A DNA stretch of 24,206 bases. It comes from Candidatus Methylarchaceae archaeon HK01M (lineage in GTDB: Archaea; Thermoproteota; Nitrososphaeria; Nitrososphaerales; JACAEJ01). How positions within the stretch are numbered: position 1 is the stretch's first letter; each line of letters starts with the position of its first letter. Positions 1 through 7,032 of this stretch are shown here, piece after piece. The stretch is from the NCBI GenBank assembly GCA_024256245.1, contig JAKLZD010000012.1, positions 1 through 24,206 of the forward strand. Direction: 5' to 3'. Position numbers and translations under genes: made by a program. The notes under the pieces were generated by a model. It was not told the DNA's origin and did not search any database. It worked only from the letters and a program-made list of their open reading frames with translations.

Positions 1-616
1 ACTCGAATTAATCAGGATCAAGAGAAGTTTAAAGGTAGCTGATGCTGTACATAAGATTCTTGAGGATAAAAGGGAGATACTACTTCGGAGGTTGGATGAA
101 CTGATCAGAGAGACTATAACAGCAAGAGATGCTATGGGAGAGCCTCTAAGTAATGCTTACCGTGCTCTTTTTGATGCTTACTTGAAATTAGGTCCTATGG
201 AGCTAGAATCTATCGCTTTGACGACGCCTGTCCAATTAGAAGTCAATGTCGATGTAAAGGTTGTCTTGGACGTAGAAGTACCCACACTCAAAATCAAAGA
301 GGAGAAGAGAATGCTGACTTATGGTTTCATGGATACGAGCTTCAATCTCGACGAGACTATGGAGATGATGAAGATGGCATTGCCCTATATACTTAGAGCA
401 GCCGAAATTGAGAACTCGATCTTCCGTTTGGCAGCAGAATTGGAAAGGACTCAACGCCTAATGAATGCTTTGGAGTATCTCATCATCCCTAGTTACCGTG
501 AAAACATAAATTTCATTTCATCTAGCCTAGATGAAAGGGAGAGGGAGGATTTCACGAGGCTAAAGCATGTAAAAAGAATCCTAGAGAAATCAAGGTCGGG
601 TGAGGTTAATGGTTGA
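1..616 (+). CDS. atpD: A-type (V-type) ATP synthase subunit D, 5' end cut by the window
   Basis: This is the central-stalk D subunit of the archaeal A1Ao ATP synthase, which couples the rotor to the catalytic A3B3 head at the cytoplasmic face of the membrane. The reading frame is open from base 2 to the stop at 614-616, so the first visible base is inside the gene. The visible start reads as a basic helix (ELIRIKRSLKVADAVHKIL, then KREILLRRLDEL), the typical N-terminal half of the D-subunit coiled coil. The C-terminal half is the antiparallel helix (AAELERTQRLMNALEYLIIP, then REDFTRLKHVKRILE), matching family C-termini. About 205 residues are present against about 210 in the family, so little is missing. 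The next ORF starts inside its stop region. The family assignment rests on these helix patterns and is strong. Confidence 0.93.
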   Translation, partial: LELIRIKRSLKVADAVHKILEDKREILLRRLDELIRETITARDAMGEPLSNAYRALFDAYLKLGPMELESIALTTPVQLEVNVDVKVVLDVEVPTLKIKEEKRMLTYGFMDTSFNLDETMEMMKMALPYILRAAEIENSIFRLAAELERTQRLMNALEYLIIPSYRENINFISSSLDEREREDFTRLKHVKRILEKSRSGEVNG

Positions 617-758
617 TATAAAGGAAATTGTTGAGAGTAAGTTTAAGGAATCGAGGAAGAAGGTAATCACCAAGCATGATGAAATGTTAGGGGAGATAGA
701 GAGCGAATTAAGGAGCTGTGAAGAGAGAACCCTCGATAAATTCAGAAAATTGCAATAA
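609..758 (+). CDS. 49-residue charged coiled-coil protein coupled to atpD
   Basis: This small ORF (begins MVDIKEIVESKFKESRKKV, ends DKFRKLQ) is rich in Glu, Lys and Arg with hydrophobic residues spaced as in an amphipathic helix. Its ATG overlaps the last 8 bases of atpD, and a Shine-Dalgarno-like GGTGAGG (599-605) lies just before it. It therefore looks translated and coupled to the ATP synthase operon. I do not recognise the family. It could be a small stalk or assembly factor, or the N-terminal remnant of a longer peripheral-stalk (E/H-like) subunit whose remainder was lost, since the DNA directly downstream is degenerate. The translation signals are visible; the role is inference. Confidence 0.5.
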   Translation: MVDIKEIVESKFKESRKKVITKHDEMLGEIESELRSCEERTLDKFRKLQ

Positions 759-1039
759 AGATCAACAGACTAAACTCTTTCTACAGTACTCCCTTAGCTC
801 CTATTTACGATACTCCTCGTTGCGGCAGAAATAAGCCGAATAGAAGTTCTAAAGAAGAACTCAGGTGTGAAAAAGGTTCTCAATCATTATACCAGAAGGA
901 TTCCAGCTTCAAAACAGAAGGCATCATGCTCTTCCACCTTTCCCAACATTGCAGGTTTGCCGGAAAAGAACATGATGAGCCCATAACCATAAGTGATAAA
1001 GAAGTGTCTAAATTGGTTCAAGACTTCGAAGATCATATG
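759..1039. other. Degenerate stretch between the ATP synthase end and the glycosylase remnant
   Basis: No intact gene is visible on either strand. Plus-strand reading shows short open pieces without good starts, and the minus strand is broken by stops in every frame. A minus-strand piece reading LESFWYND-stop-EP weakly recalls the FW...PEP segment of the glycosylase family whose clearer remains lie at 1040-1416. This stretch may therefore be the more decayed 3' part of the same pseudogene. That link is tentative. Confidence 0.35.
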
Positions 1040-1416
1040 CTAGAACAGGGGCTGTCGCTGAAGACTATCAAGACTAGAATAATTCGCCAAAAGAGTCTTC
1101 ATTATCTCTAAGAACTTCTTGGCAGTCTTGAAATCGTAGCTTGCATACTTCCTCCGTCCAATATCTCCACCAACCCATCCCAATCTACCTTAAGAATCCT
1201 CTTTGGTGTCAATGCCCTACAATCTTCGAACTTCTTGTAAGTGTTGATGAATATTTTCTTAAATATCCTTGCACCGAAAAGAACCAATGTAATAAACCAC
1301 TTGAAGATTTCATCTAATGTGTCATATCTCAAATCTAGCGCTCATCTGCTTGAAAAGGATTCAACTTAATGTGATGCTAACTTCTTGACGCATTCAGAGA
1401 GAGACAAACCATCAAT
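1040..1416 (-). pseudogene. Remnant of an HhH-GPD (endonuclease III-like) DNA glycosylase
   Basis: Reading 1341 to about 1160 on the minus strand gives YDTLDEIFKWFITLVLFGAR, then NTYKKFEDCRALTPKRILK, then DWDGLVEILDGG. This is the start of the archaeal endonuclease III-like family, usually of the form DEIFKWFVASLLFGARIS...TYK.FE...LTP..IL. Near 1140-1165 the frame shifts, and the homologous reading continues as YASYDFKTAKKFLEIMKTLL, ANYSSL until a stop at 1040-1042. Upstream, the same frame reads IDGLSLSECVKKLASH but is cut by stops at about 1342-1344 and 1366-1368. A frameshift, several stops, no start codon and no recognisable C-terminal catalytic part mark it as a pseudogene. The short plus-strand ORF lying over it is its shadow. 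The family match is from memory of conserved patterns, not a search. Confidence 0.7.
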
Positions 1417-1487
1417 CTAAAGTAACCATTTTCTTTTTTATTTAAAAGTCGATAGGATCGCGCCTTTTATGTTCTGAAGGGCTCACG

Positions 1488-1495
1488 TTTAAATA
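1488..1495 (+). promoter_or_regulatory. TATA box for the DUF5679 zinc-ribbon gene
   Basis: The sequence TTTAAATA is a good archaeal TATA box. It predicts a transcript start near 1517-1520. A Shine-Dalgarno-like AGGTGG (1533-1538) then precedes the ATG at 1546 by 7 bases. Confidence 0.6.
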
Positions 1496-1545
1496 CTTCA
1501 TGTGTGAAGGGATTAGATGAGCACGTAAAGTTAGGTGGATGAAAG

Positions 1546-1689
1546 ATGGTTCAAGCATTTTGTGTGAAGTGCAAGACGAAAAGGGAAATAAAAAATCCTA
1601 AACAAGTGATGTTGAAGAACAATAGGCCGGCTGTTAAGGGTACATGTCCTGTGTGCGGAACTACGGTCTATAGAATCGGTAAAATGTAA
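1546..1689 (+). CDS. Small zinc-ribbon protein, DUF5679 type
   Basis: This 47-residue protein (begins MVQAFCVKCKTKREIKNPKQ) carries two CxxC pairs, C6-x2-C9 and C34-x2-C37 (CPVCG), forming a four-cysteine zinc ribbon. The central KNPK..MLKNNRPAVKG and the ending YRIGKM are typical of the small archaeal DUF5679 proteins. Their function is not established, and binding to nucleic acid or a transcription or translation component is only a guess from the fold. It stands alone as a transcription unit, with a TATA box, a ribosome-binding site 7 bases before the ATG and a T-rich stretch directly after the stop. A complete dedicated unit beside pseudogene debris suggests it is expressed and kept. Confidence 0.85.
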   Translation: MVQAFCVKCKTKREIKNPKQVMLKNNRPAVKGTCPVCGTTVYRIGKM

Positions 1690-1700
1690 TCCACCCCTCC

Positions 1701-1717
1701 TATTTTTTATTAATTTC
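1701..1717 (+). terminator. T-rich terminator after the zinc-ribbon gene
   Basis: A run TATTTTTTATTAATTTC begins 12 bases after the stop codon. Archaeal polymerase terminates at oligo-T tracts of this kind without needing a hairpin. Confidence 0.5.
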
Positions 1718-1754
1718 TAGGCATTAAAATAATTCTATCCCTTATATTTTAGAA

Positions 1755-1767
1755 TTATATTTATGAG
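1755..1767 (+). promoter_or_regulatory. TATA-like element before hel308
   Basis: TTATATTTATGAG lies about 42 bases before the TTG start of hel308 and predicts a short leader of roughly 15-20 bases. The ATG codons at 1784-1792 are in another frame and run into a TAA, so they do not start hel308. Confidence 0.4.
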
Positions 1768-1802
1768 CAGACTTAACCTTCTAATGATGATGGCTCGGTA
1801 AT

Positions 1803-4001
1803 TTGAAGATAAACGAACTTTTAATCCCAAAGAAATTGGCCAATTTCATAGAATCTCTTGGTTACTCCACTTTATACCCTCCTCAAGAAGAAGCAGTGAA
1901 GTCAGGAGTATTAGATGGTCGAAGTCTACTCCTTACAACACCTACTGCCAGTGGGAAGACACTGGTTGCGATGCTGGCGGCTGGGAAGACGGTTCTAGAG
2001 GGCGTAGGAAAGGTTGTATACCTTACCCCCCTCAGGGCTCTTGCAAATGAAAAGTATAACGAATTTAAGGCATTTGAGAGATTGGTCAAACCTAATGGGA
2101 AGAATGTGAAAGTCATGATCGCCACGGGAGATTACGACTCATCAGGAAGATATTTAGGAAGGGGCGATATTTTAGTTCTGACGAATGAAAAGTTCGACTC
2201 GGTCATCCGCCATGGTGTTCCGTGGATAAATTCTGTGAAGCTATTTGTAGCCGATGAAGTCCATATAGTTGGAGATGATCATAGGGGACCTACTCTTGAG
2301 ATGACTATGGCAAAAATACTCTCTCATGCACATGAATCTCAGATCCTTGCTCTGAGCGCTACTGTAAAGAACTCAAAGGACTTGGCTAAGTGGCTATCTG
2401 CAGAACTCATCGATACGAGATGGAGACCTATAAAGCTGGTTGAGGGGGCTTACGAGTATGGAGAGATAAAGTTCTCCGATGATTCGGTTAAAAAGATCAA
2501 ACCAACCAATAGAGGACATGTCATAGATGTAGCGATAGATTCTGTTGCGGAAGGGGGGCAGTCACTGATCTTTGCTGAGACGAGAAAGAGGGCAGTCAGC
2601 TTTTCCTTGAAGGCTTCAGAAATCACTCCACACTATTTAACAGAGGATGAGGCGAAGGAAGCAGAGAAGGTCTCAAGGGAAATAATCTCAGCAGGTAATG
2701 AGACAAAACTGAGCAAAATCTTATCTAAAGTTGTGGAGAATGGAGCAGCTTTTCACCATGCTGGCCTCACAAGCAAGCACAGATCCATCATAGAAGATAG
2801 CTTTAAGAGAGGTTTGATCAAAGTCTTAGCAGCGACTCCTACACTTGCCTCAGGGGTGAACTTACCCGCCCGAAGAGTTGTAATAAGTAGCTTGATGAGA
2901 TACAACTCAAGGTATGGAGGAAAAACGCCTATCTTGGTCTTAGAGTACAAGCAGATGTGTGGAAGGGCTGGCAGACCGAAGTATGACGATGTGGGGGAGA
3001 CGGTCATAATAGCCTCTGACCGGATGGATGTAGAAGAGATATTTTATGAATACATAGAAGGAGAACCAGAGCCTATTCGCTCAAGGTTATACAACGAATC
3101 TGCCTTGAGAACCCACCTTCTCGCCACTATATCGAGCTTCCCCAGAATAACTGATGGGGAGATTTCCAACATACTCTCTAAATCACTGTTGGCTATCCAG
3201 CATAGACGTACTAGGATACAATCAAAGGTGAATAGGGCGATGAAGTATCTCATAGATGAAGACTTAGTTGGAGAAAGGGGTAAGAGTTACGTTGCTACAG
3301 AATTCGGCAGAAGGGTCTCTATTCTTTACATAGACCCAGTTACAGGTGTCATATTCAGGGATGCCCTAAATATTGCTAATAGATATAAACATCATCTTTT
3401 AGGCTTCCTTCATCTTATAATTTCTTCGCCTGACTTCGTTCCAAAGTTCCCATTAAGAAATAAAGATTTGGATGAGGCCCTTATATTGATCGATGAATAC
3501 AGGGATGAGTTCATATTTCCAGTCCCTAATCATGAATTCGATATTTATGGTGAATTCTTTGAGAATTTTAGGTGTCTTCTTGTTCTTTACGGCTGGATAA
3601 ATGAATGGGGCGAAGATAAGCTACTTGAAAGACTCGGTGTAGAGCCAGGAGACCTGCATAGGGCTGTCGAGACTGCTGAATGGCTGACCCATGCACTCTT
3701 TGAACTCGCTAAGTTGTTAGGAAGAAAAGACTTGTTGCCCGAAATTGGAATTCTTATGCAGAGGATAAAAGGTGGCGTGAAATCTGAGCTGATACCATTG
3801 ACTAAATTGGAAGGTATTGGGAGAGTCAGGGCTAGATCTTTGTATAACTATGGCTTTACAGACCTTGAAAAATTGATATTGGCACCTGTAGATAAGATCG
3901 CTTCAGTGCCAAAGATAGGCACGATTACAGCTAGGGGCATAAAAAGGCAGTTATTAAGATATTCGAAAGATAATGAGAACAGATTTAAACTGAGATATTG
4001 A
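1803..4001 (+). CDS. hel308: Hel308-type superfamily 2 DNA helicase
   Basis: This 732-residue enzyme is an ATP-dependent 3'-5' DNA helicase of the Hel308 family, which acts at stalled replication forks and in recombinational repair. Visible motifs in order: Q-motif region YPPQEEAV (25-32), Walker A TPTASGKT (46-53), DEVH (151-154) as motif II, SAT (185-187) as motif III, and QMCGRAGRP (384-392) as motif VI. A winged-helix and ratchet region follows. The C-terminus (about 666-715) has two helix-hairpin-helix elements, LEGIGRVRARSLY and VPKIGTITARGIK. Length is normal for the family. In this frame stop codons at 1782, 1785 and 1788 leave TTG 1803 as the first usable start. The GMP synthase gene begins 14 bases after the stop, so the two are probably co-transcribed. 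Confidence 0.95.
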   Translation: MKINELLIPKKLANFIESLGYSTLYPPQEEAVKSGVLDGRSLLLTTPTASGKTLVAMLAAGKTVLEGVGKVVYLTPLRALANEKYNEFKAFERLVKPNGKNVKVMIATGDYDSSGRYLGRGDILVLTNEKFDSVIRHGVPWINSVKLFVADEVHIVGDDHRGPTLEMTMAKILSHAHESQILALSATVKNSKDLAKWLSAELIDTRWRPIKLVEGAYEYGEIKFSDDSVKKIKPTNRGHVIDVAIDSVAEGGQSLIFAETRKRAVSFSLKASEITPHYLTEDEAKEAEKVSREIISAGNETKLSKILSKVVENGAAFHHAGLTSKHRSIIEDSFKRGLIKVLAATPTLASGVNLPARRVVISSLMRYNSRYGGKTPILVLEYKQMCGRAGRPKYDDVGETVIIASDRMDVEEIFYEYIEGEPEPIRSRLYNESALRTHLLATISSFPRITDGEISNILSKSLLAIQHRRTRIQSKVNRAMKYLIDEDLVGERGKSYVATEFGRRVSILYIDPVTGVIFRDALNIANRYKHHLLGFLHLIISSPDFVPKFPLRNKDLDEALILIDEYRDEFIFPVPNHEFDIYGEFFENFRCLLVLYGWINEWGEDKLLERLGVEPGDLHRAVETAEWLTHALFELAKLLGRKDLLPEIGILMQRIKGGVKSELIPLTKLEGIGRVRARSLYNYGFTDLEKLILAPVDKIASVPKIGTITARGIKRQLLRYSKDNENRFKLRY

Positions 4002-4015
4002 CATCAAGATCATAA

Positions 4016-5278
4016 ATGTCGATCGCTACAATATTCCGATACTTAAAGCCAGAAGTCTCCCCAAGAGAAGACCCTGAAGTTTTTGTGAAAAGTGTAAGAA
4101 GTTTCATCAGAGATCATGTGAGATCAGAAGATAAAGTCGAAATAATGGTTTCAGGAGGAGTAGATTCCGCCGTCACGGCAACGCTCTTTCACTTAGAGAT
4201 AGGAGATAGGCTCTACGTCTCACATATTGACACTGGGTTTATGAGGCTGATAAGGGGAAGGGAAGAATCTGAGATGATTGCTGAAAAGTTCTCTGATTTT
4301 AAGAATTTCAATCTAATAAATGCAAGAAATTTATTTTACGAAAAGGTAATGGCCATCCCTGATGCAGAACAGAAGAGGCGGGGTTTCCGTACAGCCTACG
4401 AGATTATAACCGATCAACAGATGGTCGAATCTAACTGCAATGTGATGACTCAAGGGACTATCTTGCCAGATATAATTGAGACTGACGGCGGAATAAAAAG
4501 TCAGCACAACGTCCATCTAAGATTCAGCAAAGTTAAGAAGGTTTTAGAGCCCCTAGCAGGTCTTTGTAAAGATGAAGTTAGGAGGGTAGCAGAATTTTTA
4601 TGGTCCAGATATAAGATGAAGGTTTTAGAAAATGTCTCCAGAAGGCAACCATTCCCCGGTCCAGGTCTCTCAGTCAGGACTGTCAGCACGATCACCCCAG
4701 AAAAACTGAAGATTGAGAAGATGGCGAATGATACAGTTGAACAGATGATCGATGAATATACGGAAGAAAGATTCGGCACCAACCTTTATATCGATGAGAA
4801 GACAGGGGAACAGATGCCTTTTCAATCATTTGCTGCGACGTTCGACGATGAATTCATCAAAAGGACAGATGAGATCGCGTCTCTACTAAAGGAGAGGACA
4901 AGGAAGGGTATTCGATATAAAATTCTAAATACAAAGGTTACAGGGGTGAGAGATGGTAAGAGAGTCTATAGCCACCCCCTCTGTATAGAAAGTGATGCTA
5001 AGTTGGGCTATGATATCTTAGATAGATTAGGTATTGAAATACCAGCAGAAACTTCACTTTCAAGAGTCTTGTACAAGGTCGGCTCGAAAGTCGGTCCTTT
5101 AGGATATGTAGTTGCAATAAGGTCCGTCAACAGTATCGATGCGATAAATGCGACGGTCAACGAAATTCCTATAAAAACCATTGGGAGAATAGCAGATGAG
5201 ATAGTTAAGAGATACGGTGTAAAAGAAGTTTATTGGGACATCTCTCCTAAACCACCGGCAACGATAGAGTATGAGTAA
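4016..5278 (+). CDS. guaAb: GMP synthase synthetase subunit B (GuaAb-like), enlarged
   Basis: It is related to the ATP-pyrophosphatase subunit that adenylates XMP and aminates it to GMP with ammonia from a separate glutaminase. Seen: the PP-loop SGGVDS (46-51), TQGTILPDIIE (145-155), RRQPFPGPGL (209-218) and the terminal KPPATIEYE (412-420), all family signatures. At 420 residues it is well above the roughly 305-310 of usual archaeal GuaAb. The extra length lies mainly in the dimerisation half, around 240-300 and 325-365. The glutaminase partner GuaAa is not in this window. The ATG at 4016 is the first good start after hel308. A divergent paralogue with another nucleotide or tRNA substrate remains possible, but the conserved C-terminal tail favours GMP synthesis. 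Confidence 0.85.
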   Translation: MSIATIFRYLKPEVSPREDPEVFVKSVRSFIRDHVRSEDKVEIMVSGGVDSAVTATLFHLEIGDRLYVSHIDTGFMRLIRGREESEMIAEKFSDFKNFNLINARNLFYEKVMAIPDAEQKRRGFRTAYEIITDQQMVESNCNVMTQGTILPDIIETDGGIKSQHNVHLRFSKVKKVLEPLAGLCKDEVRRVAEFLWSRYKMKVLENVSRRQPFPGPGLSVRTVSTITPEKLKIEKMANDTVEQMIDEYTEERFGTNLYIDEKTGEQMPFQSFAATFDDEFIKRTDEIASLLKERTRKGIRYKILNTKVTGVRDGKRVYSHPLCIESDAKLGYDILDRLGIEIPAETSLSRVLYKVGSKVGPLGYVVAIRSVNSIDAINATVNEIPIKTIGRIADEIVKRYGVKEVYWDISPKPPATIEYE

Positions 5279-5285
5279 CTTTTTC

Positions 5286-5303
5286 AAATCGATAAAACGA
5301 TTT
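5286..5303 (+). terminator. Small hairpin after guaAb
   Basis: AAATCG and CGATTT flank a 6-base loop just after the stop codon, preceded by a CTTTTTC run and followed by an A-rich stretch. It lies in the 146-base convergent gap 5279-5424, which otherwise shows nothing I can name. Confidence 0.35.
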
Positions 5304-5424
5304 CAAAAATTAGTGAAAAACCTAAAATAACGTGTTCAGTGGATGATCTTCTTCACTTTCAAGACTCAAACTCTAGCCGAAAAAATGAAAGGTGGGTGAA
5401 ATTGGATTAAGGTGAAAAGCTAAG

Positions 5425-6099
5425 TTACGAAGTTGGCGGTGGAGCCATCGGTTGCCTCAAAGAAAGGTAAAAGTGCACAGACGCCACTATAAAGATAACG
5501 TCTACAATCCAGCTTACTATAGCTCCAATATATGCTCCGACAACAGGAATAAATGCTAAACCGAAGCTTAGAATGACAGCCACAACAATTATGATGATTA
5601 TGAAGATAATAACTTCTACAAGGTTTTTGACAACGAAGTCGAACGATCTTTTTGTGCTCTCGATAGCATCTTTTCCCTCTATTATAGCGATTACAGCTAT
5701 GAATAGAGCGACAGGAATCAAGAAGAACGTTATGAAGAATATAGCTGAAATAATGGCAGCGACGATCAAAGTCCCTAGTCTTCCAATCACAAGATTCATG
5801 CTCTTTTTCAGGTCTATCTGGCGCCCATTGATGACATCATTAGCCATATCCACAACCATGCAGAAAGCTATGAATCCAACTATAGATGCTATAAAATAGC
5901 CTCCCCAAATAAGATATGGATTTGGGATCGGTATTTCGAAGAAAGGGGGAAAGCCGTATCTTATCGGGAAGACCACGTAGGCTAATATAAGGAAGAGTAG
6001 TTGAATAACTATTGGTGCAAGCGACGGAATAAAGAGACTCGGGTTCTTGGTTGAGGTATCAACACCATTTGAAAAAGCTTCAGTCGATTTTGAAGGCAT
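5425..6099 (-). CDS. Multi-pass membrane protein of unknown function
   Basis: This 224-residue protein has a short polar N-terminus and then about six hydrophobic segments, near residues 27-45, 62-84, 108-124, 124-140, 163-182 and 186-214. Between them are charged loops (NGRQIDLKKSMN; EGKDAIESTKRS). It ends in a proline-rich QPMAPPPTS tail. The loop pattern, with a repeated KKSM / ESTKRS element before a hydrophobic stretch, recalls the membrane domains found in DUF4013-like and glycerophosphodiester phosphodiesterase membrane-type proteins, but I cannot name a family. A transporter or a membrane scaffold is possible. The ATG at 6097-6099 lies about 9 bases after the transcript start predicted from TTTATAAAG. 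It is transcribed away from the beta-rich gene at 6228, and the two may be functionally linked. Confidence 0.8.
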   Translation of the reverse strand: MPSKSTEAFSNGVDTSTKNPSLFIPSLAPIVIQLLFLILAYVVFPIRYGFPPFFEIPIPNPYLIWGGYFIASIVGFIAFCMVVDMANDVINGRQIDLKKSMNLVIGRLGTLIVAAIISAIFFITFFLIPVALFIAVIAIIEGKDAIESTKRSFDFVVKNLVEVIIFIIIIIVVAVILSFGLAFIPVVGAYIGAIVSWIVDVIFIVASVHFYLSLRQPMAPPPTS

Positions 6100-6127
6100 A
6101 GCATCGCCATATTAATACAACATGATT

Positions 6128-6138
6128 GACTTTATAAA
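6128..6138 (-). promoter_or_regulatory. TATA box for the membrane protein gene
   Basis: On the minus strand this reads as a TTTATAAAG element centred about 35 bases before the ATG at 6099, the right distance for a very short leader. Confidence 0.55.
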
Positions 6139-6188
6139 CATAGTAGTTAGAAAGATTATTGTCTAAAAAAGGTAATTTTACTAAAAAA

Positions 6189-6196
6189 ATATTTAT
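6189..6196 (+). promoter_or_regulatory. TATA box for the gene at 6228
   Basis: ATATTTAT is centred about 36 bases before the ATG at 6228 and predicts a leader near 10 bases. The two divergent TATA boxes here are about 55 bases apart, so the promoters are separate but closely packed. Confidence 0.55.
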
Positions 6197-6227
6197 GGAC
6201 TAAATTTTGTGTTAGCGAAGTAGAGTT

Positions 6228-6908
6228 ATGTCTGAAGAATGTGGAGATGAAAAGCGAAGAACCTATGAAGATAAAGATCAGAAGATAAGACGTGACGATG
6301 CTTTAGTCTTGACTGCTGATGAATTCATTAAAACAGTTGAAGACTCTGGATTAGAAAAAGATTCTAACGAAGTTGATGTAGTTACGACAGGGACGTACGG
6401 CAGAAGACTTACAAAAAAGTGGAGGAGACCTCATTTAGAGATCGATTTTAAGGAGCAAAACAAGATCAAACCATATATCGACGTAAAAAGTGGTACTAAC
6501 TTCTTTTACGAACCCACATCTAAGTTTCTTCGCATGGTAATTAAAAATTTAGGGAGGACACCGGCAACTTACTGTGAAGCGAAACTCACTATAACTCTAG
6601 ATGGCATAGAACAATTTCAGGGGACACCTCACTGGGTAAAGCGTGACTCTACAATATCTCAATCTCTAGACGATCTTTTTGCACCTATCACTATCAATGC
6701 TAAAGACTCAGAAGAATTGGATGTATTAAGATTAAGAATGAATGCCGATAAGATAGAAACTGCATCACGTATAATAGCATACATCGAACCAAGAAGAACA
6801 TACCAACTCAAAGTATCTATTTTCACAGGGATTGGCAACAATCCCACAAAGTCCTTTGATATCAGATGGGATGGTACATACGATGGTTTTGATAGATGTG
6901 TTCAATAA
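6228..6908 (+). CDS. Soluble beta-rich protein of unknown function
   Basis: I do not recognise this 226-residue protein. The first 70 residues are highly charged and probably disordered (DEKRRTYEDKDQKIRRDDA). Residues about 70-226 alternate short hydrophobic strands (LRMVIKNLGRTPATYCEAKL, IEPRRTYQLKVSIFTG) in the way of an immunoglobulin-like or CARDB-like beta sandwich. The phrase VIKNLGRTPATYCEAKLTI fits such folds, where a strand is followed by an N-x-G turn. There is no signal peptide or membrane segment, so it is probably cytoplasmic. It is divergently transcribed from the membrane protein at 5425-6099, a hint of partnership but no more. The ATG follows a TATA box at the expected distance. 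Confidence 0.75.
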   Translation: MSEECGDEKRRTYEDKDQKIRRDDALVLTADEFIKTVEDSGLEKDSNEVDVVTTGTYGRRLTKKWRRPHLEIDFKEQNKIKPYIDVKSGTNFFYEPTSKFLRMVIKNLGRTPATYCEAKLTITLDGIEQFQGTPHWVKRDSTISQSLDDLFAPITINAKDSEELDVLRLRMNADKIETASRIIAYIEPRRTYQLKVSIFTGIGNNPTKSFDIRWDGTYDGFDRCVQ

Positions 6909-7032
6909 AAATACAAGGAATACCCGATCGAAGGCTGGCAATTGCCTAAAAGATTCTTTTAAATATCGGAAGCTTCATGAAGGAAGTGCTTTGTAAGAGG
7001 AAGGCATAAGTAAGCTTATAAGTTGTAGTCGC
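6909..7032. other. Convergent intergenic gap with a perfect 10-bp palindrome
   Basis: GGCAATTGCC at 6937-6946 is a perfect palindrome, and AGGC/GCCT arms overlap it; TCTTTT follows. It sits between two convergent genes, so a weak terminator is the simplest reading. Nothing else is identifiable here. Confidence 0.3.

Noticed and set aside
926..1111. Plus-strand ORF with a DFEDHMLEQGLSLKTIKTRI segment resembling an integrase core-binding domain
   Set aside because: Most of that segment is antisense to the clearer glycosylase remnant at 1040-1416, and no catalytic integrase domain or att-like repeat follows.
759..1545. Mobile element insertion as the cause of the broken region
   Set aside because: No inverted repeats, target duplications or transposase remnants are visible.
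1784..1792. Three tandem ATG codons just before hel308, or a C-box (ATGATGA) of a C/D box sRNA
   Set aside because: The ATGs run into TAA at 1799 in another frame, and no matching D or D' box (CTGA) with guide spacing follows.
5573..5899. Plus-strand ORF of 108 residues over the membrane protein gene
   Set aside because: Repetitive Ile/Met/Thr composition is the antisense of hydrophobic codons; the minus-strand frame has membrane segments, start and promoter.
6937..6946. GGCAATTGCC as a possible operator
   Set aside because: It lies between converging gene ends with no promoter near, so a terminator role or chance is more likely.
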